Assembly: GCF_037076525.1 (NCBI RefSeq)
Contig: NZ_AP029018.1
Span: 2,497,001 to 2,561,000, forward strand
Reading direction: 5' to 3'
Length of the DNA stretch: 64,000 bases
Source of the DNA: Selenomonas sp. TAMA-11512
GTDB lineage: Bacteria; Bacillota; Negativicutes; Selenomonadales; Selenomonadaceae
Shown: piece after piece, positions 46,002 to 54,286 of the stretch
Position numbering within the stretch: position 1 is the first letter of the stretch
Layout of the letters: each line of letters begins with the position of its first letter
The notes under the pieces: model-generated
Database searches by the model: none
The model's input: the letters and a program-made list of their open reading frames with translations, nothing else
What the model was told of the DNA's origin: nothing
Program-made: the position numbers and the translations under genes

Positions 46002-46011
46002 AGGCACCTCC

Positions 46012-46180
46012 AGGGAATCGCTGATAATAATGAAGTCCGTCAGGTTGGCGTAGATTTTTTCGTCCGAACAAGGAGGCAGACCGGACGCATAGCAAAAGCT
46101 ATGTGGAGGATTTGCAGGCCTTGTTCGGACAAAAAAGATGCGCTAAGATGGCGCGGCTGAATTTATCAGTGCTTCCCTAG
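46012..46180. mobile_element. MITE-like element, full copy 2, between duplicated gene pairs
   Basis: About 169 bp with inverted ends AGGGAATCGCTGATAA and TTTATCAGTGCTTCCCT. The interior is the same as the 18011 and 52718 copies but inverted (gaggcagaccggacgca...). It sits exactly between the TPM-B stop codon and the ZnR-A ribosome site, touching the TAG stop. Confidence 0.82.
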
Positions 46181-47502
46181 TATTTCCCTCCTCCGCCGCC
46201 GTGACTGCTGTCGCTGCTGGAGGTGGAAATGTAGGAATCCGAGGAAGAGGAGGACGAGGATTTCTCCTTGTACTTCGTCTCACGGGACTCTGTGGTGCGG
46301 AGGAAGATGTCCGCGCGGTGCGTGAGGCGGAAGCTGCCGCGCTCGACGTAGTCGTCCGCCTCGTGTGCACTTCGGACACTGAACATGCTGTCCGAGAGAT
46401 GGGCAAGGATGAACCAGTAAACGATGAGGGCAGGGATCAGTGCGCCGACGAGGGTGACGATGGTGAACAGGAAGGCATCCGGGTTGAAAGGCTTTCCTTC
46501 CTTCTCGTAGTAGGTCACCATCTCATCCACGGCGGCGGCAAATGCTGTGAAGCCCTCGGCGTATTTGTCCTCCTTCAGGGAGGGAACGAACTGGTCGGCG
46601 AGGTGTTCGATGCCGCTGTCGTCGGTGATGCGCATGCGCATCTTGTTGTCGGTGGAGATGTAGAAGTCGCGCTCCTTCGGCGCGAGGAGGAGGACGATGG
46701 TGCCGTTTGCGCCGCCGTCCGCGATGCGGTCAACGACGGCGTTTGCGACCTTGCCGAGCACCTGTTTGTGCGTGTTCTTGACGGTGCCGACGAGGATGCG
46801 GATGCCGTGCGCCTGTTCATACGCGGCGAGCTTTGCGTCGAGTGCCTGCTCCTCGGCATCGGTGATGAGGTCGGACTCGTCGATGATACGCACTGCGCCA
46901 AGTCCCGAACCATCCGAGGCGGGGGTTCCATCTGCGACCGCACGCGCAACGGCACTGAGCGCGGCACCCGTGGTAAACGGCTTTCCTTCCCGCTGGTAGT
47001 AGGTCAGCACTTCGTCCACAGCGGCACCAAATGCGGTGAATCCTTCTGCGTACTGCCGCTTCTTCACGGAGGGGATGGACTGGTCTATGAGGTAGTCAAT
47101 GCCGTCTCCGTCGGTGATGCGCGTACTGAGCTTCGCATCGGTGGCGACGTAGTAGGCGTAGTTGCTCTCATCTACCGAGAGGAGGAGCAGAACCGCACCG
47201 TTTTCACCATCGGGGGCGATCGTCTTGATGATGTTCTCCGCAAGCGGCTTCAGCGGCTTGTCCTTCCAATCGCCGGCGATTGCCGCGAGGATGCGGACGT
47301 GATGCTTCCGTTCCACTGCTGCGAGCTGCGCATCGAGTTTTTGTACCTCGGTATCGGAGAGAATATCCATCTCGTCGATAACGCGCGCGTTTCCGATGCC
47401 TGAGGCATCCGCCGTGCGCGGCAGGACGAGGGTAATGACTGTGAGACAAAGGAAGAGCAGGCCGATGAGTGCACTGCGTCCGTGTTTTATTTCGTTCATC
47501 AT
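46177..47502 (-). CDS. TPM-domain membrane protein, copy B (two TPM domains)
   Basis: 441 aa, a paralogue of copy A with the same layout: signal segment, TPM1 (VIDEMDILSDTEVQKLDAQL), TPM2 (RIIDESDLITDAEEQALDAK), membrane segment (IVTLVGALIPALIVYWFIL) and the Ser-rich, HGGGGGKY tail. The stop codon TAG is contributed at the border of the MITE-like element. Starts 12 bp after zinc-ribbon copy B. Function as for copy A, unknown. Confidence 0.88.
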   Translation of the reverse strand: MMNEIKHGRSALIGLLFLCLTVITLVLPRTADASGIGNARVIDEMDILSDTEVQKLDAQLAAVERKHHVRILAAIAGDWKDKPLKPLAENIIKTIAPDGENGAVLLLLSVDESNYAYYVATDAKLSTRITDGDGIDYLIDQSIPSVKKRQYAEGFTAFGAAVDEVLTYYQREGKPFTTGAALSAVARAVADGTPASDGSGLGAVRIIDESDLITDAEEQALDAKLAAYEQAHGIRILVGTVKNTHKQVLGKVANAVVDRIADGGANGTIVLLLAPKERDFYISTDNKMRMRITDDSGIEHLADQFVPSLKEDKYAEGFTAFAAAVDEMVTYYEKEGKPFNPDAFLFTIVTLVGALIPALIVYWFILAHLSDSMFSVRSAHEADDYVERGSFRLTHRADIFLRTTESRETKYKEKSSSSSSSDSYISTSSSDSSHGGGGGKY

Positions 47503-47514
47503 GTGCCGCACCTC

Positions 47515-48627
47515 CTACAGATCAAACATGAGCCAGCCGAGCCAGAAGAGGACGGCGAATACGATCGTGGACGGGATGAGCGGGTAGACGTACTCCTTGA
47601 ATGTGTCCTTGGGCAGATCCGCACCGACGAATTTGCCGGTCTGTCCGTTCATCATGAAGGTGTAGGGCTTGCCCTGGTAGTTCGTGGTGAGGATCCAGAC
47701 GGGCATCATGGCGTAGCGGACATCGCCCGACTGCTTTCGGATCTTCGAGCTGCCGCTCGGGGCGGTGCTGGTATAGCCGCTGACGGTTTTGCTCAGCGCG
47801 TGGATGACGCTCGCCGTGAGGCGCGTGTCGGCGCGCGGCAGGGATTCCTTGACATCGACATCGAATTTGTCGGCGAGGTGTCCCGTGAAATACGCAGCGG
47901 AGAAGGGGCGGAGCTCGCTATAGTCGAACGGCTCGATGCTGTCCATGTACTTGTCGTCCATGCGTTTGCTCGCGTCAACGGGGATGCCGCGGAACGTCAT
48001 CTCGCCGCTGCGCTCGCAGCGGTAGTGGCTGGTCTCGGTGATGATCTCGTCCGCCGTCTCGCGCCGACTCCTCGTTTCTGCGCTGAAGTCCATGGCGGCG
48101 CTTACCTGCGCGTCGAAGAGCCAGAAGGGGACGTACATGGACTGGATCTCCTTGATGCGGTTCTCGTCGCGGAACGCCTTCGGGAGCAGTTTTTTCCCCT
48201 GGTAGAACTCCTTGAGTGCGGCGATGGCGTCCTCCTTCGTCTTCTGGAACGGAATGACATAGTCGGGGCGCAGCATGCCGTCGAAGCGGCGCGGGATCAT
48301 GTTCGGATTGCCGCAGTAGGCGCACTCGGTCGCCATCGTATTGCCGTCGGAGACGAGCTCCGCACCGCAGGAGGAGCAGGTCTGGATCATCATGTTTTCC
48401 GCTTCGGCAGCGTCCCATGTGCCGCCCGCATGCTCGATATTCCAGCGCGCCTCCTTTTCCTCCGCTGCCTGTGCCGCTTTCTCCTGCTTCTTTTCGAAGA
48501 GGGCATCCATCTCGGCGATGCTGATGTTCGAATTGCAGAACTCACAGGTGACGCTGCGATGCCCCGGGAGGAAGGTGAGCGGCGCGCCGCATTTGGGGCA
48601 TGTGTAGCTGACGCTTGTATCTGGCAT
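47515..48627 (-). CDS. Zinc-ribbon membrane protein, copy B, first gene of the operon
   Basis: 370 aa, a paralogue of copy A. Zinc ribbons CPKCGAPL...CEFC and CSSCG...CAYCGNPN, the SMYVPFWLFDAQVSAAMD block, and a C-terminal anchor (IPSTIVFAVLFWLGWLM). First gene of ZnR-B, TPM-B, ZnR-A, TPM-A, exported protein. The ribosome site (aatgaggtaacgtat) is moderate. Starts MPDTSVSYTCPKCG. Confidence 0.87.
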   Translation of the reverse strand: MPDTSVSYTCPKCGAPLTFLPGHRSVTCEFCNSNISIAEMDALFEKKQEKAAQAAEEKEARWNIEHAGGTWDAAEAENMMIQTCSSCGAELVSDGNTMATECAYCGNPNMIPRRFDGMLRPDYVIPFQKTKEDAIAALKEFYQGKKLLPKAFRDENRIKEIQSMYVPFWLFDAQVSAAMDFSAETRSRRETADEIITETSHYRCERSGEMTFRGIPVDASKRMDDKYMDSIEPFDYSELRPFSAAYFTGHLADKFDVDVKESLPRADTRLTASVIHALSKTVSGYTSTAPSGSSKIRKQSGDVRYAMMPVWILTTNYQGKPYTFMMNGQTGKFVGADLPKDTFKEYVYPLIPSTIVFAVLFWLGWLMFDL

Positions 48628-48840
48628 ATACGTTACCTCATTTTCTTATGATAGGGTTCTTTAATCGCGAATTTCTCTGACGCCTGTCCCGAAAACATTG
48701 TATCTTTGACAATCGGTCGTACCGTCTGCATCCTCCTCTCTCGTATAGAGATATTCGTTTGCACTAATAACTTTCCTGCAAATATCCGTGAAGGATTTCA
48801 AAACGTGCCCTCTTGTCCTATGATACTAAGCTCAGCTAAA

Positions 48841-48870
48841 TTGATTCATCCATATCTATTGTGATATAAT
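48841..48870 (+). promoter_or_regulatory. Promoter of the vWA-thioredoxin operon
   Basis: TTGATT (48841-48846), 18-bp spacer, TATAAT (48865-48870). It points to the vWA gene, leaving a leader of about 135 nt. Confidence 0.65.
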
Positions 48871-49010
48871 GCTGAAAGCGAAATCGACGCTGCACGGCAG
48901 TCCTCAAAATGATGGAAAGCGTAGGAAGGAGATTGCCTGCGCTTTTGTTGTGCGTGCCGCGTTTATCGGCGCTTCACCGATGTGCTGCCCGTTGTAGGAG
49001 GACAAGTAAC

Positions 49011-50546
49011 ATGAGAAGAAAATCGTTTGCGTTCATCATCAGTTTGACCCTCATCGCAGGCGTCTTTGCGGGATGCAGCCTGTGGGGCGAGGAGGAGAGC
49101 GGAGGAACGGGCATCCTCAGCGCCCTGACCGAAGAGGAAAGCCAGATAGGAAAAGGAGTCAATGGAGATGTTCCGGCGCCGGATTACAGTTATGAGGGGA
49201 TTGTAGACGGTGCGGCAGGACTCTATCCGTCTCCTCATCAAGACCGTCATTATTCCGTGACACAATGGACGGCTGTCAAAGATGAATGGAAAAAGAATAT
49301 GCAGGCGGAGGTGGATAAGATAGAAAAGCCTCTGGGCGCGGATGCAAGCGATGCGGACATTGACCGTTTCTTCAATCAGCTGCTTTATATCGCGGCGTCC
49401 GATTACGCGCCGATCGAGGAGATCAATCGCTTCGGTTATGCGATTTTCAAAAAGGATATGGCAGATCCCTTTACGAAGGAAGCCGTTGCGGAAAATCGGC
49501 CGATCCACGTGGAAATTGTGCTGGATGCGTCAGGGTCTATGGCAAAAGAGATTGGCGGTCAGAGCATGATGGATATTGCGAAAGCCTCGATCGCCGAGGT
49601 TCTGAATCACCTCCCGAAAAATGCCAAGGTGGGGGTGCGCGTGTTCGGCCACCTGGGAAACAACACGGATGCCGGAAGGAAGGAGTCCTGCGCCGCGAAT
49701 GAGCTGATCTATCCCATCGAGACCCTGAATGCGGATGGGATCATCAAAGCCTTGGCTCCGATTGAGCCGACCGGATGGACGTCGATCGCGGACTCCATTA
49801 AAAACGGGGTGGACGATCTGAGCCGGTTCAAGGATGAAAATGCACTGCATGTTTTATACATCATCACCGACGGGATTGAAACCTGCGGGGGCGACCCGGT
49901 GGAAGCGGCGCGTGCGCTGCAGAACAACGGAACAGATATCGTTCTGGGGATCATCGGGTTTAACGTAAACGCCACGCAGGATGCCCTGCTGAAAAAAATT
50001 GCGGAGGCAGGGCATGGGTATTACGCCAATGCCGGCGATGCGGGGACGCTGACGGCAGAGCTATACACCATCAACGACCGCGTCAACAATCTCTACCAGT
50101 GGGAGCCGTTGACACAAACCGTGTATCTGAATATCGTGAAAAGCCACAAGTCCGGCCTTTTGTATAATAAATTTGCCGTTTCCGGAACGTACGGTGATGA
50201 ATATTCGGGGCTGAATGCGGCGATTACGTATGCACACAGCAAGGGCATGGTTTCGGATGAGAACGGCGTCTACAAAAAGCTGAAAGAGAAGGCTGCCGAC
50301 CGAAGGGATACGATTAAGAGGGTTTTGGAGGAGGAGTATAAGAAACGCGAGAGAGAGTCGGAACAATATTTGGCTGCTCTGAAGGCCCGGATGGGAGAAG
50401 AGGTGGCGGTTGTAAAAACGACCAGCCGCGTCGACCCGTTCAGTGATTATTATGTAAGCACCGTCGGCGCAGGAGGCAGCATAGAGGACGCGCGGAAGGA
50501 CGGAGAAGCATTGAACGCCGGGCAGGAAGAACGCATGAAAAAATGA
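49011..50546 (+). CDS. von Willebrand factor A-domain lipoprotein
   Basis: 511 aa from ATG 49011 (ribosome site gtaggagga); the longer upstream frame lacks support. Lipoprotein signal with lipobox FAGC. A vWA domain with a full MIDAS: VLDASGSMAKEIGG near residue 175, a Thr in PTGWTSIADS, and IITDGIETCGGDP. The C-terminus is a long charged helix (KRVLEEEYKKRERESEQYLA). vWA domains bind protein partners or metal. Its stop overlaps the start of the thioredoxin gene (ATGA), so the two are coupled. Confidence 0.88.
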   Translation: MRRKSFAFIISLTLIAGVFAGCSLWGEEESGGTGILSALTEEESQIGKGVNGDVPAPDYSYEGIVDGAAGLYPSPHQDRHYSVTQWTAVKDEWKKNMQAEVDKIEKPLGADASDADIDRFFNQLLYIAASDYAPIEEINRFGYAIFKKDMADPFTKEAVAENRPIHVEIVLDASGSMAKEIGGQSMMDIAKASIAEVLNHLPKNAKVGVRVFGHLGNNTDAGRKESCAANELIYPIETLNADGIIKALAPIEPTGWTSIADSIKNGVDDLSRFKDENALHVLYIITDGIETCGGDPVEAARALQNNGTDIVLGIIGFNVNATQDALLKKIAEAGHGYYANAGDAGTLTAELYTINDRVNNLYQWEPLTQTVYLNIVKSHKSGLLYNKFAVSGTYGDEYSGLNAAITYAHSKGMVSDENGVYKKLKEKAADRRDTIKRVLEEEYKKRERESEQYLAALKARMGEEVAVVKTTSRVDPFSDYYVSTVGAGGSIEDARKDGEALNAGQEERMKK

Positions 50547-51109
50547 GGAAAAAGAGAGCCTTTGCGGCGTTTCTTCTTGCAGGCATTCTGCTGATCGCAT
50601 CGGCAGACTGCACCGGCAGGCATCCGGGGCAGAAAGAATCGGGTGAAGCAGAAGCGACCCGCGGGGCGTCTGCGGATACAGCGGGCGCATTTGCCGCAGA
50701 CTTTACCCTGCGGGATCAATACGGCACATACCATCGTCTTTCCGACAAGCGCGGGAAGCCCGTACTGCTCGTGTTTTGGGCGACATGGTGCCCGGATTGC
50801 ATGGAGGAGCTTCCGGACATCGAAGAGCTTTACCGCACCTATCAGCGGACCGGAGAGGATATGATTATTTTGGGCGTGAACACGCCGCATCGGGAGCCGG
50901 AGACGGATGTCGACGGCATTACCGCCTTTATGGAGAAAAATAATTATACGTTTCCAACGCTGATGGATGAAGACGGACGGGTTTTTGACGCCTATCAAAT
51001 CCGAACGTATCCGACGGCGTATTTCATCGACTCGGACGGCAGAATAAAAGACCGTGTCAAGGACGTCATACACCTTGAGGAGATGAAGAGACGTATGCAG
51101 CACGGATAA
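50543..51109 (+). CDS. TlpA/ResA-like thioredoxin-fold exported protein
   Basis: 188 aa. An N-terminal signal (AFAAFLLAGILLIASADC) with a cysteine that could be lipidated, although the lipobox is imperfect. The redox domain has VFWATWCPDCMEELPDIE with a WCPDC active site, and the cis-proline region RTYPTAYFID. Extracytoplasmic thiol-disulfide reductase or oxidase. Translationally coupled to the vWA lipoprotein, which may be its substrate or scaffold (inference). Confidence 0.87.
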   Translation: MRKKRAFAAFLLAGILLIASADCTGRHPGQKESGEAEATRGASADTAGAFAADFTLRDQYGTYHRLSDKRGKPVLLVFWATWCPDCMEELPDIEELYRTYQRTGEDMIILGVNTPHREPETDVDGITAFMEKNNYTFPTLMDEDGRVFDAYQIRTYPTAYFIDSDGRIKDRVKDVIHLEEMKRRMQHG

Positions 51110-51151
51110 ATGCTCTTCTTTTTTTGCGTTTCTATTTCTTGTGCCGATCGA

Positions 51152-51733
51152 TCAGAGATAGGTGATTGTCTCCGCCGCGGATTTTTTTGGTACATAGTAG
51201 TCTCTATGTTCATCTACATAGTAGCTGAGGCTGTCGTCCGTCCCTGCTTCCACAATGGTGCTCTTGTGATCGGGATAACCGAGAGCCAAGACGATCTGCA
51301 CATCAAAGCCTGCGGGGATTTTTACGGCTTCGCTCAAAATTTTCCTGTTCACCGATCCCAGAATACAGCTTCCGACGCCATGCGACCAAGCCGTGATTGC
51401 CATAGCGTCAAGGGCAATGCCTGCATCGATATCCGCGAATGCATGAGCCTTTTCCGGTTTTAACAAAACGATATAGGCTGTGGGCCGCTGTGCTTCCGTT
51501 GGAGTGCCGATTTCCTTGGGGAGCTTCGCCGCCCAACGAAAGCAGGGATGCAGTTTCTTTACCATATCAGGAGAGCTTATCACCAGATATCGCAGCGCCT
51601 GCCTGTTCAAGGCGCATGAGCGCATACGAGCAGTGTCCGCAATTTCCTGCAAAACCTCCTGCGGGACAGATTCCTGCCTAAAGCGTCGATAGGAGCGGCA
51701 GCCGATGTACAGTTTATGCAAGTCCGGCTTCAT
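51152..51733 (-). CDS. Nitroreductase-family flavoprotein
   Basis: 193 aa from ATG 51733 (ribosome site aggaagtg). Starts KLYIGCRSYRRFRQESVPQE, the FMN-binding RSxRxF motif, and contains ALDAMAITAWSHGVGSCILG and LALGYPD. Reduces nitro compounds, quinones or enones with NAD(P)H; natural substrate unknown. A single gene, convergent with the thioredoxin gene with 42 bp between. Confidence 0.88.
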   Translation of the reverse strand: MKPDLHKLYIGCRSYRRFRQESVPQEVLQEIADTARMRSCALNRQALRYLVISSPDMVKKLHPCFRWAAKLPKEIGTPTEAQRPTAYIVLLKPEKAHAFADIDAGIALDAMAITAWSHGVGSCILGSVNRKILSEAVKIPAGFDVQIVLALGYPDHKSTIVEAGTDDSLSYYVDEHRDYYVPKKSAAETITYL

Positions 51734-51892
51734 TATCTGCACTTCCTTCCTATAGAAACGACCTCGTTTATTTTTCTCCGCGGCATTTGTGTTTTGCTGC
51801 TGATTTCAGCACTTATAGGATATATTTTGTAAAGAATACGCTTATGCGCAGCATTGTTGTCGATGCCTTCGTGTATCACGGCAAGCCCTCCG

Positions 51893-52651
51893 TTATTTCA
51901 AAAATAAATCAAAGAGCTGCTTGCCGATGAGCACAGCCGTCACGATGATGAAGAGCGGCCGCACATAAGAGGCTCCCTTCTTGATGGCGAGGCGCGTGCC
52001 GCACCAGGCGCCGGCGATCATGGAGATGCCCATGGGAATGGCGTATGTGAAGTCGATCAGACCGAAGTACGCGAAAAGCAGGACGGCGGCGAGATTGCTT
52101 GCGAAGTTCAGGGCACGCGCGTTTGCCGCCGCGCCGAGGAAGTCGAAGCCGACGATGAGGAAGGCGAAGAGCAGGAACGAGCCTGTGCCCGGGCCGAAGA
52201 ATCCGTCGTAGAAGCCGAAGGTGAAGGCGACGGCGGCGGATAGGAAGAGCATGCGCCGCGTCATGCCATGGTACTTGCTCACGCGTCCCCAGTCGCGGCG
52301 AAAGACGCTGTAGAGGAGCACGAGCAGGAGCATGACGACGACAAGCGGGCGCAAAAAGTCGGGCGGTACCTGCCGTACGACGAGGACGCCGACGACGGAC
52401 CCGACGAGTGTGAATGGAAAGAGTAGGCGGATGAGCTTCAAGTCCACCTTGCCGCTTCGGATGAAGGAGATGAAGCTCGTACACGCGCCCATGACGGCGG
52501 CCGCCTTGTTCGTGCCGAGCACATGGAGGAGCGGCATCCCCGTCATCATCAGCGCGGGAATCGAGATCAGCCCTCCGCCGCCAACGACAGCGTCGATGAA
52601 CGACGCGAAGAATCCCATGACGCAGATGAAGATCAGCATTTCCATTCCCAT
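51893..52651 (-). CDS. TSUP (TauE/SafE) family permease
   Basis: 252 aa from ATG 52651 (ribosome site ccggagg). About eight membrane spans. Family motifs: VVGGGGLISIPALMMTGMP near the N-terminus and FYDGFFGPGTGSF in the middle. TSUP proteins export sulfite or organosulfur anions, or take up related acids; substrate unknown. Stand-alone. A MITE-like element lies 67 bp upstream. Confidence 0.9.
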   Translation of the reverse strand: MGMEMLIFICVMGFFASFIDAVVGGGGLISIPALMMTGMPLLHVLGTNKAAAVMGACTSFISFIRSGKVDLKLIRLLFPFTLVGSVVGVLVVRQVPPDFLRPLVVVMLLLVLLYSVFRRDWGRVSKYHGMTRRMLFLSAAVAFTFGFYDGFFGPGTGSFLLFAFLIVGFDFLGAAANARALNFASNLAAVLLFAYFGLIDFTYAIPMGISMIAGAWCGTRLAIKKGASYVRPLFIIVTAVLIGKQLFDLFLK

Positions 52652-52717
52652 GATCGTCGCCTCCGGAAAGACGGGAAGCTCCTGTACACAAAGAGCGTTC
52701 CCCCGCAATATTGTATG

Positions 52718-52885
52718 TTTAGGAAGCACTGATACATGCAGCACAGCCATCTTGGCGTATCTTTTCCGCCCTCGCTTTGTCGGCAAACCTCCACAGAGCA
52801 CCACTCTGCGTCCGGTTTGCCTCCTTGACAGAACGAAAAATCTACACCAATCTGACAGACTTCATTTTATCAGTGATTCCTTTAG
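52718..52885. mobile_element. MITE-like element, full copy 3
   Basis: About 168 bp with ends TTTAGGAAGCACTGATA and TTTATCAGTGATTCCTTTAG; interior ccacagagcaccactctgcgtccggtttgcc identical to the 18011 copy over long stretches. Non-coding. Lies between the TSUP gene and the NIF3-like gene. Confidence 0.82.
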
Positions 52886-52971
52886 TTTACCACGAAAATC
52901 CGAGAGGTCAAGCCCGCAGGGAAAAGAGCGATTGGATTTTTTATCTTTGTTTGGGAATATCATTTTGTGCT

Positions 52972-53073
52972 ATAATTTTCTTATCTTTGAAACGCGAGAG
53001 AGCGCGCCATGCCTGCAAAGACCTATGGTGCGGCGACCCTTGGAATCGACGGACGAATGTGAGGTCAAATCTT
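52972..53073 (+). promoter_or_regulatory. Promoter and conserved leader of the NIF3-like gene
   Basis: TTGTTT (52948-52953) with an 18-bp spacer and TATAAT (52972-52977), then ttcttatctttgaaacgcgagagag and gcaaagacctatggtgcg. The segment downstream of -10 matches 41093-41180 over about 80 bp, and its first 25 bp also match 27292. It may be a structured leader shared by several genes. Confidence 0.5.
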
Positions 53074-53403
53074 ATGGAAGCAGCACAAACAAAGTATGCA
53101 AAGCTTGAAATCTTCATTCCGGAGACACATTTCCCGCAGCTCCGTCAGGCTCTGCAGTCGGTGGACGCGGGCCATATCGGGAACTATGACAGCTGCCTCG
53201 CCTATTCCCGTGTGACGGGCTCATGGCGACCGCTTGCGGGCGCTTCGCCATACGACGGAACCGTGGGTGAAGTATCCGAGGCGGAGGAACTGAAGGTCGA
53301 GCTGCGCGTGAAAGCTGAGAGCGTGGAGGAGACGCTTGCCGCGATCCGAGCCGTTCATCCCTATGAGACGCCGGAGATTTTCGTCCTCCCCCTTTGGCGA
53401 TGA
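53074..53403 (+). CDS. NIF3/YqfO-type small protein
   Basis: 109 aa, start ATG 53074 with a weak ribosome site (gaggt). The sequence AKLEIFIPETHFPQLRQALQ, AGHIGNYDSCLAYSRVTGSW, GTVGEVSEAEELKVELRV and AIRAVHPYETPEIFVLPL is the PII/CutA-like domain inserted in YqfO-type NIF3 proteins, here free-standing. Function unknown; may bind metal or a small ligand. Followed by a bidirectional terminator. Confidence 0.85.
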   Translation: MEAAQTKYAKLEIFIPETHFPQLRQALQSVDAGHIGNYDSCLAYSRVTGSWRPLAGASPYDGTVGEVSEAEELKVELRVKAESVEETLAAIRAVHPYETPEIFVLPLWR

Positions 53404-53446
53404 ATGTACGTGCAATCGGCTCACGCATGGGCGCTTCAAAAGGAAA

Positions 53447-53504
53447 AGAGACCTGCACCCTATCGTATCTGCATCGGCAGCATACGGCAGGGTGCAGGTC
53501 TCTT
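53447..53504. terminator. Bidirectional terminator
   Basis: AGAGACCTGCACCCT and AGGGTGCAGGTCTCT form a 15-bp stem, between convergent NIF3-like and ykoC genes. Confidence 0.8.
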
Positions 53505-53536
53505 ATGTCAGAACAACTCTCATGCAATGCGCGGAT

Positions 53537-54286
53537 TCACAATGCGTACAAAAGCACGCCGCACACATAGCAGGCGATCACGCAGATATAGACGATATCG
53601 ATTGCTGCGATACATGGCGTTATCTTTTGCAGCCGCCGCTTTGAGAATCCTCTCGCCTCCATGGCTGTCGCCGTGTACTCGGATTGGCGAATCAGCCGTA
53701 TCAACATCGTCAGCAGCGCCTGAAGGTATACGGACGCCCCGGAAAATCCTCGGAGCCGGAGCGCCAATTTTGCCTGCTCATATTCCCCTCGGATGAGCCC
53801 TAAAAAGTTGATTGCGACCAAAATGCTGTACGCGATCGGAACCGGAACCTTGCACTGCCGAATCAGACTTGCGATAAAATAATTCTTTTCAATGGAGGTA
53901 CAAAGGCTGATCCCGACGGACCCCAACGCGAAGATTCGACTTCCCATTTCAAGCGCGACGGAAAAGGCCGTATGTCCCGCCGATTCCACGATCCTGCTCT
54001 GATTCGGATGCAGATACGTCGTCAGAAAATAGACGCCTGTCATAAAAACCAGTCCCAATAATAACTGTCCTACGTGCCGCCACGGCTGCCGCCGAAAGAG
54101 GAGAATCATGGCGAGCGAAGCGAGGGCGAGCGCAAGGTTCAGCTTCCACGAGTGCGTCACGAGCACGACGAGCGACAGCAGAAAGGACACCGTCAGCTGT
54201 ACCGCGGGATTCAGCGTCCTACGCATAGCGGATGACCCGCGTCTGCCCTCATCTCGCGCAACTATAACGTTCAGAGTCCTACGCAT
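53537..54286 (-). CDS. ykoC: ECF transporter T component, YkoC (EcfT-like)
   Basis: 249 aa from ATG 54286, where GGAGGT is well spaced and the overlap with ykoD is 8 bp, as at the other junctions of this operon. A second ATG 60 bp later (54226) repeats the same MRRTLN start, the result of a short tandem duplication. About five membrane spans; the family region is RLRGFSGASVYLQALLTML and MEARGFSKR, which contacts the ATPases. It couples ATP hydrolysis to the S component YkoE for uptake of a thiamine precursor. Confidence 0.86.
   Translation of the reverse strand: MRRTLNVIVARDEGRRGSSAMRRTLNPAVQLTVSFLLSLVVLVTHSWKLNLALALASLAMILLFRRQPWRHVGQLLLGLVFMTGVYFLTTYLHPNQSRIVESAGHTAFSVALEMGSRIFALGSVGISLCTSIEKNYFIASLIRQCKVPVPIAYSILVAINFLGLIRGEYEQAKLALRLRGFSGASVYLQALLTMLIRLIRQSEYTATAMEARGFSKRRLQKITPCIAAIDIVYICVIACYVCGVLLYAL

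Noticed and set aside
44253-46160. 635-codon plus-strand ORF opposite TPM-A and ZnR-A
   Set aside because: The minus-strand genes have domains, ribosome sites and paralogues; this frame exists because of codon bias and even reads through the MITE-like element.
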